A stretch of 64,000 bases of DNA, taken from Polycladomyces subterraneus. Lineage in GTDB: Bacteria > Bacillota > Bacilli > Thermoactinomycetales > JIR-001. Position 1 is the first letter of the stretch, and the number at the start of each line of letters is the position of its first letter. The position numbers and the translations under genes were made by a program. The notes below the pieces were generated by a model. The model saw only the letters and a program-made list of their open reading frames with translations. It was not told where the DNA came from and did no database searches. Location of the stretch: assembly GCF_030433435.1 (NCBI RefSeq), contig NZ_JANRHH010000031.1, positions 104,658-168,657 of the forward strand, written 5' to 3'. Shown piece by piece: positions 17,801 to 26,967 of the stretch.

Positions 17801-17826
17801 AAAAGGGCCCTTTTTCAGGTGCCCCT
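17801..17826 (-). terminator. Probable terminator of the cyd operon
   Basis: The palindromic AAAAAGGGCCCTTTTT lies 41 bp beyond the cydB stop, next to a G-rich arm (GGGGCACC) that can pair with part of it. The remaining 17586-17800 holds a short hairpin (17628-17651) and nothing coding that I can support. Confidence 0.5.
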
Positions 17827-17866
17827 TGTCTGGATGATGGCTTGAATTACAATTATTCGCTTAATC

Positions 17867-18880
17867 TTAATAATCCAAGTGACCACCTGGACGCAGACGA
17901 TGTCGAAACACCCAATAGGTCCAAGCTTGATACGCCAACACAAAAGGTAACACAATGACAGTGATGATCGTCATCACGCGCAACGAATAGGGCCCCGATG
18001 CGGCATTATAGATCGTGAGACTCCAGCTGGGGTTGAGCGAGCTGATCATCACGCGCGGAAACATATGGAGAAAAACCGTGATCGACGAGAATACGATTGT
18101 CAGGCTGGTCATTAAAAACGCCCATCCGTCGCGTTTGGCGTAAATGAAAAAGGGCACCGACAATAACGTCATGGCTGCCAGTACAGGCACTCCACCGGGG
18201 TCGATACCGGTTTTGCTGAACAGGTCAGTATTATAGAAACATATAAGGGCAAACAAGAACATCACCAGACTGGTGAGCGCCCCGATTCCTCTTGCGGTTT
18301 CCCGCGCCCTTGCCTGCATCTCGCCTACTGTGCGAAGGGAAATGTACAGAGCACCGCTTAACGTTGAAAGCAGCAGCAAACTTAAGCCACCCATGATACT
18401 GAAAGGCGTAATGAGGCTCCAGAAAGTACCGACATAGTTCATGTGGGAGTCGATGGGCACACCACGTATGAAATTGGCGATTGCTACACCCCATAGAAAG
18501 GGTGGTAAAACACTTCCCACAAACAGGAGCCAGTCCCAAGTGGTACGCCATCGCGGATTATTGATTTTACTGCGAAACTCAAAGGCCACTGCACGCACAA
18601 TCAGCGCCACCAATAGCAGGAAAAGAGCGATGTAAAACCCGCTGAATAAAGTCGCGTACCAGTGTGGGAAAGCTGCAAACATCGCTCCGCCTGCGGTGAT
18701 GAGCCAGACCTCATTTGCATCCCAGAACGGACCGATCGTGTTGATAATCAGTCGGCGCTGTTCATCCGTCCGTCCAAGGAAAGGGGTTAAAATGCCAACG
18801 CCATAATCAAACCCTTCCAATACAAAAAATCCGGTAAATAATATGGCAATCAGAATGAACCAGACGATGTTAAGAATCAA
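17867..18880 (-). CDS. cydB: Cytochrome bd menaquinol oxidase subunit II
   Basis: Integral membrane subunit of 337 residues with about eight helices. The N-terminal FVLEGFDYGVGILTPFLGRTDEQRR and NTIGPFWDANEVWLITAGGAMFAAFP are the most conserved CydB segments. With CydA it forms the high-affinity oxygen-reducing oxidase used at low oxygen. TTG 18880 follows GAGGTGAGG. It is last in cydDCAB. Confidence 0.96.
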   Translation of the reverse strand: MILNIVWFILIAILFTGFFVLEGFDYGVGILTPFLGRTDEQRRLIINTIGPFWDANEVWLITAGGAMFAAFPHWYATLFSGFYIALFLLLVALIVRAVAFEFRSKINNPRWRTTWDWLLFVGSVLPPFLWGVAIANFIRGVPIDSHMNYVGTFWSLITPFSIMGGLSLLLLSTLSGALYISLRTVGEMQARARETARGIGALTSLVMFLFALICFYNTDLFSKTGIDPGGVPVLAAMTLLSVPFFIYAKRDGWAFLMTSLTIVFSSITVFLHMFPRVMISSLNPSWSLTIYNAASGPYSLRVMTIITVIVLPFVLAYQAWTYWVFRHRLRPGGHLDY

Positions 18881-18923
18881 TGATCCTCACCTCGTTATCC
18901 ATAATCGTTACATCTGCCGGTTT

Positions 18924-20309
18924 CTAAGTTGCCGGATGGGGGAGTTTGGCATCCATTTCTGACGGGTCCTCCTCGAAATCCGGCCCCTGACGGATAATGC
19001 GAACAAACAAATACACGTCGACAATCCCCAGAACAAGATACAGGATTCCAAACCCGAGCAACGTCGTCCATATCATGGGTGTGGTGACTGTAGATGAAAC
19101 ACCGTCAACTGTTTTCTGAAGGCCCATGACCACCCATGGCTGCCTGCCCATCTCCGTCATGATCCATCCGGTGCTGTGTGCGATGGGCGGTAGGAATATA
19201 GCCCCAATCATCGCTCGCAAAAAGGCGGGATGCTGGCTCAACTGGTTTTTCAGTACCAGATATACACCATAAAGGGCCAATAACAACATCAATATACCGG
19301 CCAGTACCATCACGCGAAAACTCCAGTACGTTACCCAAACGTTTGGAATGTAATTTCCCGGACCATATGTTCGTTCATACTGTTTCTGCAGCTGATTGAT
19401 CCCTTCGACCTTACCGTAGGTGTGATTATAGGCAAGAATACTCAACAAATAAGGAATTTCCACATTCAACGTGTTACGGTGATGTTCTTCATCGATGAGT
19501 GCGAACACGGACCAAGGCGCATGTTCCGGGCTGGTATTCCATAGCGCTTCTGATGCTGCCATCTTCATGGGTTGTGACTTCATTAAATGTTGAGCCTGCG
19601 AATGTCCCAGCACAATTGTCAGAACGCTAGAGGCTAAAGCCACGACGATACCGATTTGAAAAGAGCGCGTAAACTCCTTCAGGTGCCGCCTTTTCAGTAA
19701 ATACCAAGCACTGACACCGGTGATAAAGAAAGCACCTGTAGAAAGAGCACCAAACCACACATGTGGAAACTCCACCCATAATTGGGGGTTGCCAAGCAGT
19801 GACCAAAAATTGCTCATCTCCGCCCGGCCGTTATGGATCACATAGCCCCTTGGCTCCTGCATAAAGGCATTCGCTGTCAAAATCCAAAGTGCGGATATCG
19901 ACACCCCGGCGGCAGTAAGCCAAATTGCGAGCAGATGCACACGTTTGGACAACCGATCCCATCCGAACAGCCATACCGCGACGAAAGTCGATTCGAGAAA
20001 GAAGGCAGCCAGTGCTTCGATCGCCAGGGGCGGCCCGAATACATCGCCGACGAAGCGGGAATAGGCGGACCAGTTCATGCCAAACTGGAATTCCTGCATG
20101 ATTCCGGTGGCCACGCCCAGAGCGAAGTTGACAAGAAACATTTTGCCCCAAAATTTCGTCATCCGTTTATACGTCTCATCGCCTGTTCGAACATAAATCG
20201 TCTCCATCAAGGCAATCAGAACAGCCAATCCGATGGTGAGAGGTACGAATAGAAAGTGGTAGACCGTAGTGATCCCAAACTGCCAACGGGCTAACAAAAC
20301 ATTCAACAT
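18924..20309 (-). CDS. cydA: Cytochrome bd menaquinol oxidase subunit I
   Basis: Haem-bearing catalytic subunit, 461 residues and about nine helices. Haem ligands are recognisable as the His in VYHFLFVPL (near residue 18), the His in EFPHVWFGA (near 185) and the Met in WIMTEMGRQPWVVMG. The quinol loop is short, as in other Gram-positive enzymes. ATG 20309 follows AAAGGGG. It is downstream of cydC by 95 bp on the same strand. Confidence 0.97.
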   Translation of the reverse strand: MLNVLLARWQFGITTVYHFLFVPLTIGLAVLIALMETIYVRTGDETYKRMTKFWGKMFLVNFALGVATGIMQEFQFGMNWSAYSRFVGDVFGPPLAIEALAAFFLESTFVAVWLFGWDRLSKRVHLLAIWLTAAGVSISALWILTANAFMQEPRGYVIHNGRAEMSNFWSLLGNPQLWVEFPHVWFGALSTGAFFITGVSAWYLLKRRHLKEFTRSFQIGIVVALASSVLTIVLGHSQAQHLMKSQPMKMAASEALWNTSPEHAPWSVFALIDEEHHRNTLNVEIPYLLSILAYNHTYGKVEGINQLQKQYERTYGPGNYIPNVWVTYWSFRVMVLAGILMLLLALYGVYLVLKNQLSQHPAFLRAMIGAIFLPPIAHSTGWIMTEMGRQPWVVMGLQKTVDGVSSTVTTPMIWTTLLGFGILYLVLGIVDVYLFVRIIRQGPDFEEDPSEMDAKLPHPAT

Positions 20310-20404
20310 GCCTGTTCCCCTTTCACATACCGATCGGTTTAAATATCAGGTAGGTGGAACCCGAGCCTAGAATTAATTTGTAGGATATCCCATTAATAGG
20401 GGTT

Positions 20405-22216
20405 TTATCTGTTGATTTCCATATTCGCGTGCAGTCTGTCTCTCTCAACCTCCCACATTGCACGGTAAATGCCGCGCAAATTAAGTAATTCCATGTGTGT
20501 CCCTCTTTCTGCAATGCGGCCATCTTTCAGTACCAGAATTTCGTCAAAGGATTCCAACCCGCTTATACGGTGGGTAATGAGCAAAACAGAACGACCGGCA
20601 GCCACCATCTGAAGCGTCTTCATAAACCTTTGCTCAACGATCGCGTCCAAACCGGTTGTTGGCTCATCCAATAGAAGAATGGGCGCTTCTTTCAGCAATG
20701 CCCGTGCCAAGGCCAAGCGTTGCCGTTCCCCTCCAGATAAACGCGCACCGAGTTCGCCAAGAAGCGTATCGTATCCTTCCGGCAATTCCCGCAACACCTG
20801 ATCGATCTGTGATTTTGAGGCGGCATCCTGCAGTTCCGTCAAGGTCGCTGTGGGGTGTCCCAGGCGCAAATTATCGGCCGCCGACTCATGGAACAAATAG
20901 GTTTTTTGTTCAATCACAGAAAACCAACGGCGGATCACCTTCGGCTCCACATCGCGCAGATTGACCCCGCCAAGCTCAATCTGTCCGTTCATTGGCTCCC
21001 AAAGACGCAATAAGAGGCGAATGAGCGTGCTTTTTCCAGCGCCGCTGGCTCCGACCAAGGCCATGTGTTTGCCCTGTGGCAAATCGAAAGAGATGTCTGC
21101 CAAAATTTTGCGATCCGAACCGGGGTAGATAAATGATACGTTACGTACACGCAAATCCGCTGACCGGGGAAGTTGTGAGCAACCCTGTTCCGTCACCGGA
21201 GGGGTTTGGTCTGTCAAACGAAACATCCTCCGACCGGCCTCGATGCACTCTCCCAAATGCTTGAACGCTGTCGGCAACGGCATCACCACTTCGAACACTG
21301 CTAACGCTGTCAGTACCAGCATGGCCAAGTACACCCCGTCCATGCGTCCGGTTTGCAAGTGCTCAATACCAAGCCACAACACAACCCACATTGTAAAATG
21401 GCTGGAAATGAACAAAAGCCCGTTGCCGAGGCCGTCCACATGGGCCAGCCATAATTGACGGCGGTTCCATATCTGTTGTTCCCTTTCCCATTCCTGCATC
21501 ACCTTCGTTTCCAGGTTATAGGCCAACACATCAGCAATCCCCTGAACAGTGTCTACCAGCTTCGTTTGCATACGTGCCCGCACTTGAACCGATTCCGCTC
21601 CTGCTCGCCGTGCCAGGAAATGTGTAAGCAAAGGAACACCTGCTGCGGCGGTAACAAGTCCCGCAAACAAAACCAGAACCAAATCGCCGCCAAAGGGGGC
21701 CATCAGCACGAAGCCCAATCCCATCACCAGCAATGCCACCAATAGTGGTGCTATCGCCCGCAAGTAAAAATTTTGCAGTGTATCAATGTCTCCGATTGCC
21801 GACGCCAATACATCACCGCTGTACTGACCTTGCCACATCATCGGTACCAATGGCTCAATGCGCCGGTACAGCCACACACGGATCTGCCGGAGGATGCGAA
21901 AGGTCAAGTCGTGGGAGAAATATCGTTCAGCGTAACGGAACACGGCGCGGGACAAGCCAAAAAATCGAACCCCTACAATGGGCATCCACAGCAACAATAT
22001 GGTGGCAGGGTGAAGAGCAGCTTTGGCAATCAGGTAACCGGAAGTTGCCATCAGCCCAATGTTTGCTCCTACAGTACAAAAGCGAAGCAGAATTGACAGG
22101 GTAAAGCGCCAGGGAAATGGTCGTTGAAATTGAAACAAACGGACGATCACCCTCCAGAGCGACAACTGTGTCTGTCTATTTTTCGGTGTCATCCTCTGTA
22201 TCACCAGTCTGCTCAC
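20405..22216 (-). CDS. cydC: Thiol reductant ABC exporter subunit CydC
   Basis: Half-size type I ABC exporter of 603 residues, six membrane helices followed by an ATPase. RFFGLSRAVFRYAERYFSHD near residue 70 is a CydC hallmark. Walker A GASGAGKST, signature LSGGERQRLALARAL and Walker B ILLLDEPTTGLD are intact. With CydD it exports glutathione or cysteine in E. coli and is needed to assemble cytochrome bd. The GTG start at 22216 overlaps cydD by 4 bp. Confidence 0.94.
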   Translation of the reverse strand: MSRLVIQRMTPKNRQTQLSLWRVIVRLFQFQRPFPWRFTLSILLRFCTVGANIGLMATSGYLIAKAALHPATILLLWMPIVGVRFFGLSRAVFRYAERYFSHDLTFRILRQIRVWLYRRIEPLVPMMWQGQYSGDVLASAIGDIDTLQNFYLRAIAPLLVALLVMGLGFVLMAPFGGDLVLVLFAGLVTAAAGVPLLTHFLARRAGAESVQVRARMQTKLVDTVQGIADVLAYNLETKVMQEWEREQQIWNRRQLWLAHVDGLGNGLLFISSHFTMWVVLWLGIEHLQTGRMDGVYLAMLVLTALAVFEVVMPLPTAFKHLGECIEAGRRMFRLTDQTPPVTEQGCSQLPRSADLRVRNVSFIYPGSDRKILADISFDLPQGKHMALVGASGAGKSTLIRLLLRLWEPMNGQIELGGVNLRDVEPKVIRRWFSVIEQKTYLFHESAADNLRLGHPTATLTELQDAASKSQIDQVLRELPEGYDTLLGELGARLSGGERQRLALARALLKEAPILLLDEPTTGLDAIVEQRFMKTLQMVAAGRSVLLITHRISGLESFDEILVLKDGRIAERGTHMELLNLRGIYRAMWEVERDRLHANMEINR

Positions 22217-24066
22217 GCTTCTTCACCTCCGGCATACGCGGTGCGTAATCGCCGATACATTCCTTGAACAGCCATCAGTTCCGTGTGGGTTCCTTGTTCA
22301 ACAATCTTTCCGTCTTCCATTACAATGATCCGATTCGCCCGCTTCACCGTGCTCAGACGATGAGCAACCACAATCACCGTGCGCCCCGCAAGAAGCCGCG
22401 CGATCCCTTCCTGCATCGAACATTCGGTTTCCGGGTCAAGGTGGGCGGTAGGTTCATCGAGCAGCACCAGCGGAGAGTCCTTGAGCAAAGCCCGTGCCAC
22501 CGCCAATCTTTGGATCTGCCCCCCGCTTAAACCGTATCCGCCTTCACCTAAGGGGGTGCTATACCCTTGGGGCAAAGAGATAATCCAATCATGTGCCTTT
22601 GCCGTACGCGCAGCCGAAATAACCTCCTCCATAGAAGCGTTGGGACGAGCCAGGAGCAAATTATCCATAACGGTGCCGGCAAAGATATGCGTGTGTTGAC
22701 GTAACACCGCCATTTGTCTTCGCCATTCCTCGATTGGCCAATCACTTAACGATTGACCGTTGATACGGATCTCCCCAGCCGTTGGGCGCAAAAAACCCTG
22801 CAATAGGTCGAGGAGCGTGCTTTTACCCGCTCCACTGGGCCCGACCAGCGCCAGTGTTTCACCGGGGTGAACAGTTAGATTGATATCGTGTAATATTGGC
22901 GGCAATCCGGGATCGTATGAAAAAGTGACATGGACGAAATCAATTGTGAACGGATCATTCCGCGATCCATGATGTGTTGGTATCCACGGTGCCCTCTTTG
23001 GCCCGTGTTTGGGTTGCAAATCCCTGTGGAGATCTTTATCAGATGCACAGGATACACGCACATCCTTTTCGATCTTCCAACCTTCCTGTACCAGGCTGGG
23101 CGATTTGGCTTCGAGAATCTCGAATATTCTTCCGGCAGCAGTCACTCCGTTGAGACCTGCATGAAACTCGCTCCCCAGTGCCCGAAGGGGCTGAAAAAAT
23201 TCAGGTGTCAACAACAGGATCAAAAAAGCCGTGAAAAAGGGCATACGATCAGAAACCAAGCGTAAGCCGAGTGTAACGGCGACAACTGCTGTGCTTAGCG
23301 TAGCAAATAATTCCAGTAAAAAAGAAGACAAAAAAGCAACCCGAAGGGTACGCATCGTCGCCAAGCGATAGGCTTCACTTGCACGCCCCATCCACTCCGC
23401 CCGAGCGCGGCTGCGTCCAAAAACCTTCAGCGTGGTCAAGCCTTCCAAGACATCAAGAAACCGTGCAGCGAGCAAGCTTAATTGCTGCCATTGACGCGAG
23501 CTGGCCGATTCTGCCGCTTTGCCGATCAAAATCATAAAGAATATGATCAATGGCGCAGCCACTGCAAGAATGAACGACGTTAAACTGTCGCGTGTCAGCA
23601 CGAAACCGAAAATGGCCAACGGCATCAACGCCGACAGTGCCATTTGCGGAAGATATCGGGATAAAAAGCTTTCCAACTGTTCAATTCCGGTCATCGCCGT
23701 GTTGACCAACTCGCCGCGTTGCTCTTGGGCTGTCCAAACCGGCCCAAGACGCAACAGATGTGCGATCAGCCGGCGACGCAAATCCGTTTTTACACGCACA
23801 GCCAGATGCGCTGCGACCGCCTGATCCAGCCAAGTGAGAACACCGCGGGTGATGATAAGACCGCATAAGATCCAAAGCCAAGGACTGACCTGATGCAATG
23901 GAGCGTGCTCCAAAAACACAGCGTTGACCACGCGGGCCAGGTAATAGGCCTGAAGGATCAACAGCACTCCGCTCGTCAACCCTACTCCCACAGTGACGGC
24001 CAGAAGCACGCGAACCATTCGTATTTGTCGTACAAGCTGCTTGATATGTATACGAATTTCCTTCAA
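22213..24066 (-). CDS. cydD: Thiol reductant ABC exporter subunit CydD
   Basis: Half-size ABC exporter of about 617 residues and partner of CydC. The membrane domain shows the CydD-type FFQPLRALGSEFHAGLNGVTAAGRIFEILE motif in two adjoining pieces near residue 300. Walker A GPSGAGKST, signature LSGGQIQRLAVARAL and Walker B LVLLDEPTAHLDPET are intact. TTG 24066 is chosen because GGAGGGG lies 9 bp upstream; GTG 24084 has none. It heads cydDCAB; in Bacillus the order is cydABCD. Confidence 0.93.
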   Translation of the reverse strand: MKEIRIHIKQLVRQIRMVRVLLAVTVGVGLTSGVLLILQAYYLARVVNAVFLEHAPLHQVSPWLWILCGLIITRGVLTWLDQAVAAHLAVRVKTDLRRRLIAHLLRLGPVWTAQEQRGELVNTAMTGIEQLESFLSRYLPQMALSALMPLAIFGFVLTRDSLTSFILAVAAPLIIFFMILIGKAAESASSRQWQQLSLLAARFLDVLEGLTTLKVFGRSRARAEWMGRASEAYRLATMRTLRVAFLSSFLLELFATLSTAVVAVTLGLRLVSDRMPFFTAFLILLLTPEFFQPLRALGSEFHAGLNGVTAAGRIFEILEAKSPSLVQEGWKIEKDVRVSCASDKDLHRDLQPKHGPKRAPWIPTHHGSRNDPFTIDFVHVTFSYDPGLPPILHDINLTVHPGETLALVGPSGAGKSTLLDLLQGFLRPTAGEIRINGQSLSDWPIEEWRRQMAVLRQHTHIFAGTVMDNLLLARPNASMEEVISAARTAKAHDWIISLPQGYSTPLGEGGYGLSGGQIQRLAVARALLKDSPLVLLDEPTAHLDPETECSMQEGIARLLAGRTVIVVAHRLSTVKRANRIIVMEDGKIVEQGTHTELMAVQGMYRRLRTAYAGGEEA

Positions 24067-24307
24067 ATGTCGAAGCCCCTCCACTCACCGAATCAACGGT
24101 GGCAAAATGATCATTGGCCACTATTGATCATTTTTGCCGTTCACGATGGTCATATACCATTAGGATTTTCCATTGGGACTTCTAGCAATTTGTTGTGCCA
24201 TCTGTGCCATCGTTTGGAATCTTGAATCGCTGTAGACAACTTGTCATGAGACGAGTAGTTGCTTCTTTCAAGAACCGCGGAGCGGACATAATGGCATTCA
24301 ATACGGT

Positions 24308-24348
24308 TTTATCATGATGCATAAGTGGGTTTGTAAATCAGTTCACAT
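24308..24348 (-). promoter_or_regulatory. cydDCAB promoter overlapped by a Rex-like site
   Basis: The minus strand has TTTACA (24337-24332), an 18-bp spacer and GATAAA (24313-24308). The -35 lies inside TTGTAAATCAGTTCACAT (24331-24348), a Rex-like palindrome with two mismatches. The leader to cydD is about 230 nt. Rex repression of cyd genes is known in Bacillus. Confidence 0.55.
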
Positions 24349-24439
24349 GGTTTTCATTCACCCATGCTTTCACTTTTAAGATTAGTCACGTGATAAAACG
24401 TTTATCGTAATGCTGAGTTTCTGTGAACATCCCCCTTTA

Positions 24440-24482
24440 TGTGAAATTTATCACATTCATTTCGATCCGTATGACTTATGCT
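24440..24482 (+). promoter_or_regulatory. Crp/Fnr-type promoter module, copy A (hpf)
   Basis: Palindrome TGTGAAATTTATCACA (24440-24455) with -10 TATGCT at 24477-24482; the palindrome centre is about 41.5 bp before the expected start. A conserved TTCTGTGAACA half-site precedes it and GGGAGTGTGAAACCTT follows near 24515. The hpf start lies 160 bp further on. Confidence 0.75.
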
Positions 24483-24644
24483 AATGTACACAGACCAAAT
24501 TTCAGTTTCACTTTGGGAGTGTGAAACCTTCGGAGAAATAGGTAAAAATTGGCGTCATGGCTCCTGCTTTAAAGGGGCGTAAACATCGAGGCTCATGATA
24601 ACACGTTGATTAGAATGTATAAAGCGAAAAGGGGGATTCGCTTC

Positions 24645-25196
24645 ATGAATTATGTCATTCGTGGGAATAACCTTGAAGTGACGGATGCTTTGCGGAGTTT
24701 TATCGAAAAAAAGATCAGCCGTCTGGAAAAGTATTTCAACACCCCTCCTTCCGCCGATGCACACATCTCCCTCAGCGTGATCCGCGATGATCACAAGGTG
24801 GAAGTGACGATTCCTTTTCCGGGCGTGCTGGTTCGCGCGGAAGAAAAAAGCGCGGACATGTATGCTTCCATCGATCTGGTCGTGGAAAAATTGGAACGTC
24901 AGATCCGGAAGTACAAAACCAAGATCAACCGCAAACTCCGTCAGGAAGGAAGCCTCCGTTCGCAGCTTGTTGAAAACGAAAACACAACAAACGCTTTCGT
25001 GAATGGGGAAGACGTACCTATCGAAGTGGTTCGTACGAAGCGTTTTCACTTGAAACCGATGGATGTGGAAGAAGCCATCATGCAAATGGAACTGCTCGGA
25101 CATCACTTCTTTGTGTTCTCCAATGCAGAGACTGATAAAGTGAACGTAGTATACCGCAGAAAAGACGGGCGTTACGGTTTGATCGAGCCAGAGTGA
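24645..25196 (+). CDS. hpf: Ribosome hibernation promoting factor, long form
   Basis: A 183-residue ribosome-binding protein. The N-terminal RaiA/HPF domain begins YVIRGNNLEVTDALRSFIEKKI, and the C-terminal domain (KRFHLKPMDVEEAIMQMELLGHHFFVFSN) is the dimerisation part of long HPF that drives 100S ribosome formation in stationary phase or stress. ATG 24645 follows AAAAGGGGG. It has its own Crp/Fnr-type promoter, suggesting induction on oxygen limitation or a similar redox signal. Confidence 0.95.
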   Translation: MNYVIRGNNLEVTDALRSFIEKKISRLEKYFNTPPSADAHISLSVIRDDHKVEVTIPFPGVLVRAEEKSADMYASIDLVVEKLERQIRKYKTKINRKLRQEGSLRSQLVENENTTNAFVNGEDVPIEVVRTKRFHLKPMDVEEAIMQMELLGHHFFVFSNAETDKVNVVYRRKDGRYGLIEPE

Positions 25197-25309
25197 GGAT
25201 ATGAAAATATAAGGAAATTGAGTTTCAGGTATAATGCCCTGCTGAGAAACAAAAGGGTGAAGCCGGAAAACACCTCTGCCCCCAAAAGAATTGAAAGGAA
25301 CACAGAAAG

Positions 25310-25680
25310 GCCACCAGGAGTGAACAGCTCCACGGGAAATGTGGCTGAGCAAGTGATGGAATTAACCGACTGTAAGGGTGTCGATGTAGCGATTGAGGCT
25401 GTCGGTTTCCCGGTGACTTTTGACATCTGTCAGCAACACGGCAAGCCTGTCGAATTGCACCTGGAACAATTGTGGATTCGCAATGTCAAGATCACGACAG
25501 GGCTGGTTAGTACGAGCACGACACCGATGCTGATCAAAACGGTGCAGTCCGGGAAGATCAAACCACAACAGTTGGTCACCCACCGTTTTCCGCTAGACCA
25601 GATTATGCAGGTGTACGAGGTATTTCGCAATGCAGCCAAAGAAAAAGCGATGAAAGTGATTTATACCATGATTGACTCTT
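25310..25680 (+). pseudogene. Truncated, internally deleted copy of the Zn alcohol dehydrogenase at 30311
   Basis: From GGCCACCAGGA onward this stretch is nearly identical at DNA level to the 3' third of the gene at 30311-31351. About the first 215 codons are missing, and 39 nt (13 codons, the ILKPGGRLANVGV segment of the cofactor domain) are deleted in frame. The frame then continues almost to the original stop. It cannot fold as a dehydrogenase. The high identity points to recent duplication. Confidence 0.88.
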
Positions 25681-25681
25681 T

Positions 25682-25721
25682 GGACAAAGGAACGGTTCAA
25701 ATCGTCTCCTTTGTCCGTTTT
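25682..25721 (+). terminator. Intrinsic terminator after the adh fragment
   Basis: GGACAAAGGA (25682-25691) pairs perfectly with TCCTTTGTCC (25707-25716) and is followed by GTTTTT. The interval 25722-25917 contains no gene I can support, only sequence vaguely like the repeat at 31.4 kb. Confidence 0.85.
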
Positions 25722-25917
25722 TGTTGCGTTCCCCCAGACAGTTCACCGCTTTGTAAGAATGCAGTTTGTGGATAAAGTGATGCGGGCTCCGATTTTCCGT
25801 CTGAAGGTCCGCATTCGACGAGAAAATGGGGCCCGCCATACGAGCGACAATTGAGCGCTTGCGAAACAGGAGCGAGAGGATAAACGGCGCACCCGAACAC
25901 GAATGGTTCACCACATT

Positions 25918-26253
25918 TCAAGCATGAAGATTACAACCAGTTTGGGAACCTGTTTTTATAACGAGCAAGCTGGAATCTTGTATCGCTTCAATATCATGTT
26001 CCTCATACGGATTCATGTGAAGGAAGGAACCCGCTTTTAAGTGGAATCGTTGGTCAGATACACCAAACCATACTTCTCCGCTGATCACAAAAACGAGCAC
26101 ATGACAATTCGCATGGTGTCGGGGAATTTTTTTCCCCGCTTTTAATTGCAGGTTCACAACGATTCCTTGGTCAAACTCCAACACTTGAGTACGGGCAACC
26201 CCTTTTTCACCAGCAATTCCTTGTTTCATCTCAACGACAGTCATTGAAATCAT
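25918..26253 (-). CDS. Cupin domain protein
   Basis: A 111-residue single-domain cupin. The two cupin motifs appear as IPRHHANCHVLVFVISGE, giving the His pair, and the FLHMNPYEEHDIEA stretch, giving the second metal-binding half. It overlaps the hemerythrin gene by 4 bp (ATGA), so the two are translationally coupled. It may be a small metal-dependent sensor or enzyme linked to redox or NO stress; this is inference from its neighbours. Confidence 0.8.
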   Translation of the reverse strand: MISMTVVEMKQGIAGEKGVARTQVLEFDQGIVVNLQLKAGKKIPRHHANCHVLVFVISGEVWFGVSDQRFHLKAGSFLHMNPYEEHDIEAIQDSSLLVIKTGSQTGCNLHA

Positions 26254-26798
26254 TCTTTTCTGGTTGATGTATGAAGATGGACATCATGGGCGATCGCCGT
26301 TTTTTCCTCTTGAGTCAAAATCACGCTAAACAATGGGAACAGGTAATGATCCTCCTTCTCAATATGTTTTTTTAACAGATAGGCAAGCAGCCCCATTTTT
26401 TGTATGAGTTCATGTGAAGGGTTTTCGGGATCATGATTTTGAAACAGGGCCATTGCTTCTTGATAATGTTTCCGGATGATGTTGTGTTCGCTTTTTAATT
26501 TGGCGATGGGACCCACTTCCGTCTCTGTGATATGATTTGCCAAACGAGAAAGAATATATTTTTCTTCGTACAAAAAATGATGCTCCAATTCATGACCGAT
26601 TGTATCCAAAGCCTTGTGGTAAAGCTCGGCATGATAGCCTTCCCTTACCTGATCCATCAACTGGCTTAAAGTAGCGTGTTCTTCGATAAAAGAATGTAGT
26701 TCGGGTGCTACGATCATTAGAATTTTATCGAATTCCCGTGTATCTGTTTTTTTCCAATCCGTTAAATCCAGATTGGGTTGATAGCTCGGTTTTGCCAT
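26250..26798 (-). CDS. Hemerythrin domain protein
   Basis: A 182-residue four-helix protein of the hemerythrin HHE family. Likely di-iron ligands are seen in HSFIEEH, in GHELEHHFLYEEKY near residue 75, in SEHNIIRKHY near 105 and in LLKKHIEKEDHYLFPLF near 143. Related proteins repair Fe-S clusters (RIC/ScdA) or bind oxygen or NO. ATG 26798 follows GAGGAG. It leads the hemerythrin-cupin unit, downstream of a Crp/Fnr regulator on the same strand. Confidence 0.83.
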   Translation of the reverse strand: MAKPSYQPNLDLTDWKKTDTREFDKILMIVAPELHSFIEEHATLSQLMDQVREGYHAELYHKALDTIGHELEHHFLYEEKYILSRLANHITETEVGPIAKLKSEHNIIRKHYQEAMALFQNHDPENPSHELIQKMGLLAYLLKKHIEKEDHYLFPLFSVILTQEEKTAIAHDVHLHTSTRKE

Positions 26799-26895
26799 AT
26801 CGATTCACTCCTCACGAAAATGGATTACAGTGGTATCACTTGTGCGCAATGCCACCCCCCATCTCGTTGACCCCATGTCTCACTACAAATGTACA

Positions 26896-26913
26896 TGAGT
26901 TAGATCAATCTCA
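26896..26913. promoter_or_regulatory. Palindrome upstream of hemerythrin-cupin
   Basis: TGAGTTAGATCAATCTCA is symmetric except for two W positions per half (TGAG-W-T-W-GATC-W-A-W-CTCA). It lies 98 bp before the hemerythrin start and is a plausible operator. It differs from the TGTGA-type boxes nearby. Confidence 0.4.
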
Positions 26914-26929
26914 TTGTGATTTTTTGCAT

Positions 26930-26967
26930 AAAAAAAGCCCCTGTTTTTTGTCATTCTTTAACAGGGG
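26930..26967 (-). terminator. Terminator of the first Crp/Fnr regulator
   Basis: CCCCTGTT/AACAGGGG arms (26967-26960 and 26945-26938 on the minus strand), followed by a T-run. The stem overlaps the 3' end of the coding sequence. The second paralogue has a homologous terminator. Confidence 0.8.

Noticed and set aside
25218..25775. Long frame through the adh fragment as a new gene
   Set aside because: Nearly all of it is the duplicated 3' end of the dehydrogenase, with unrelated sequence joined at the start.
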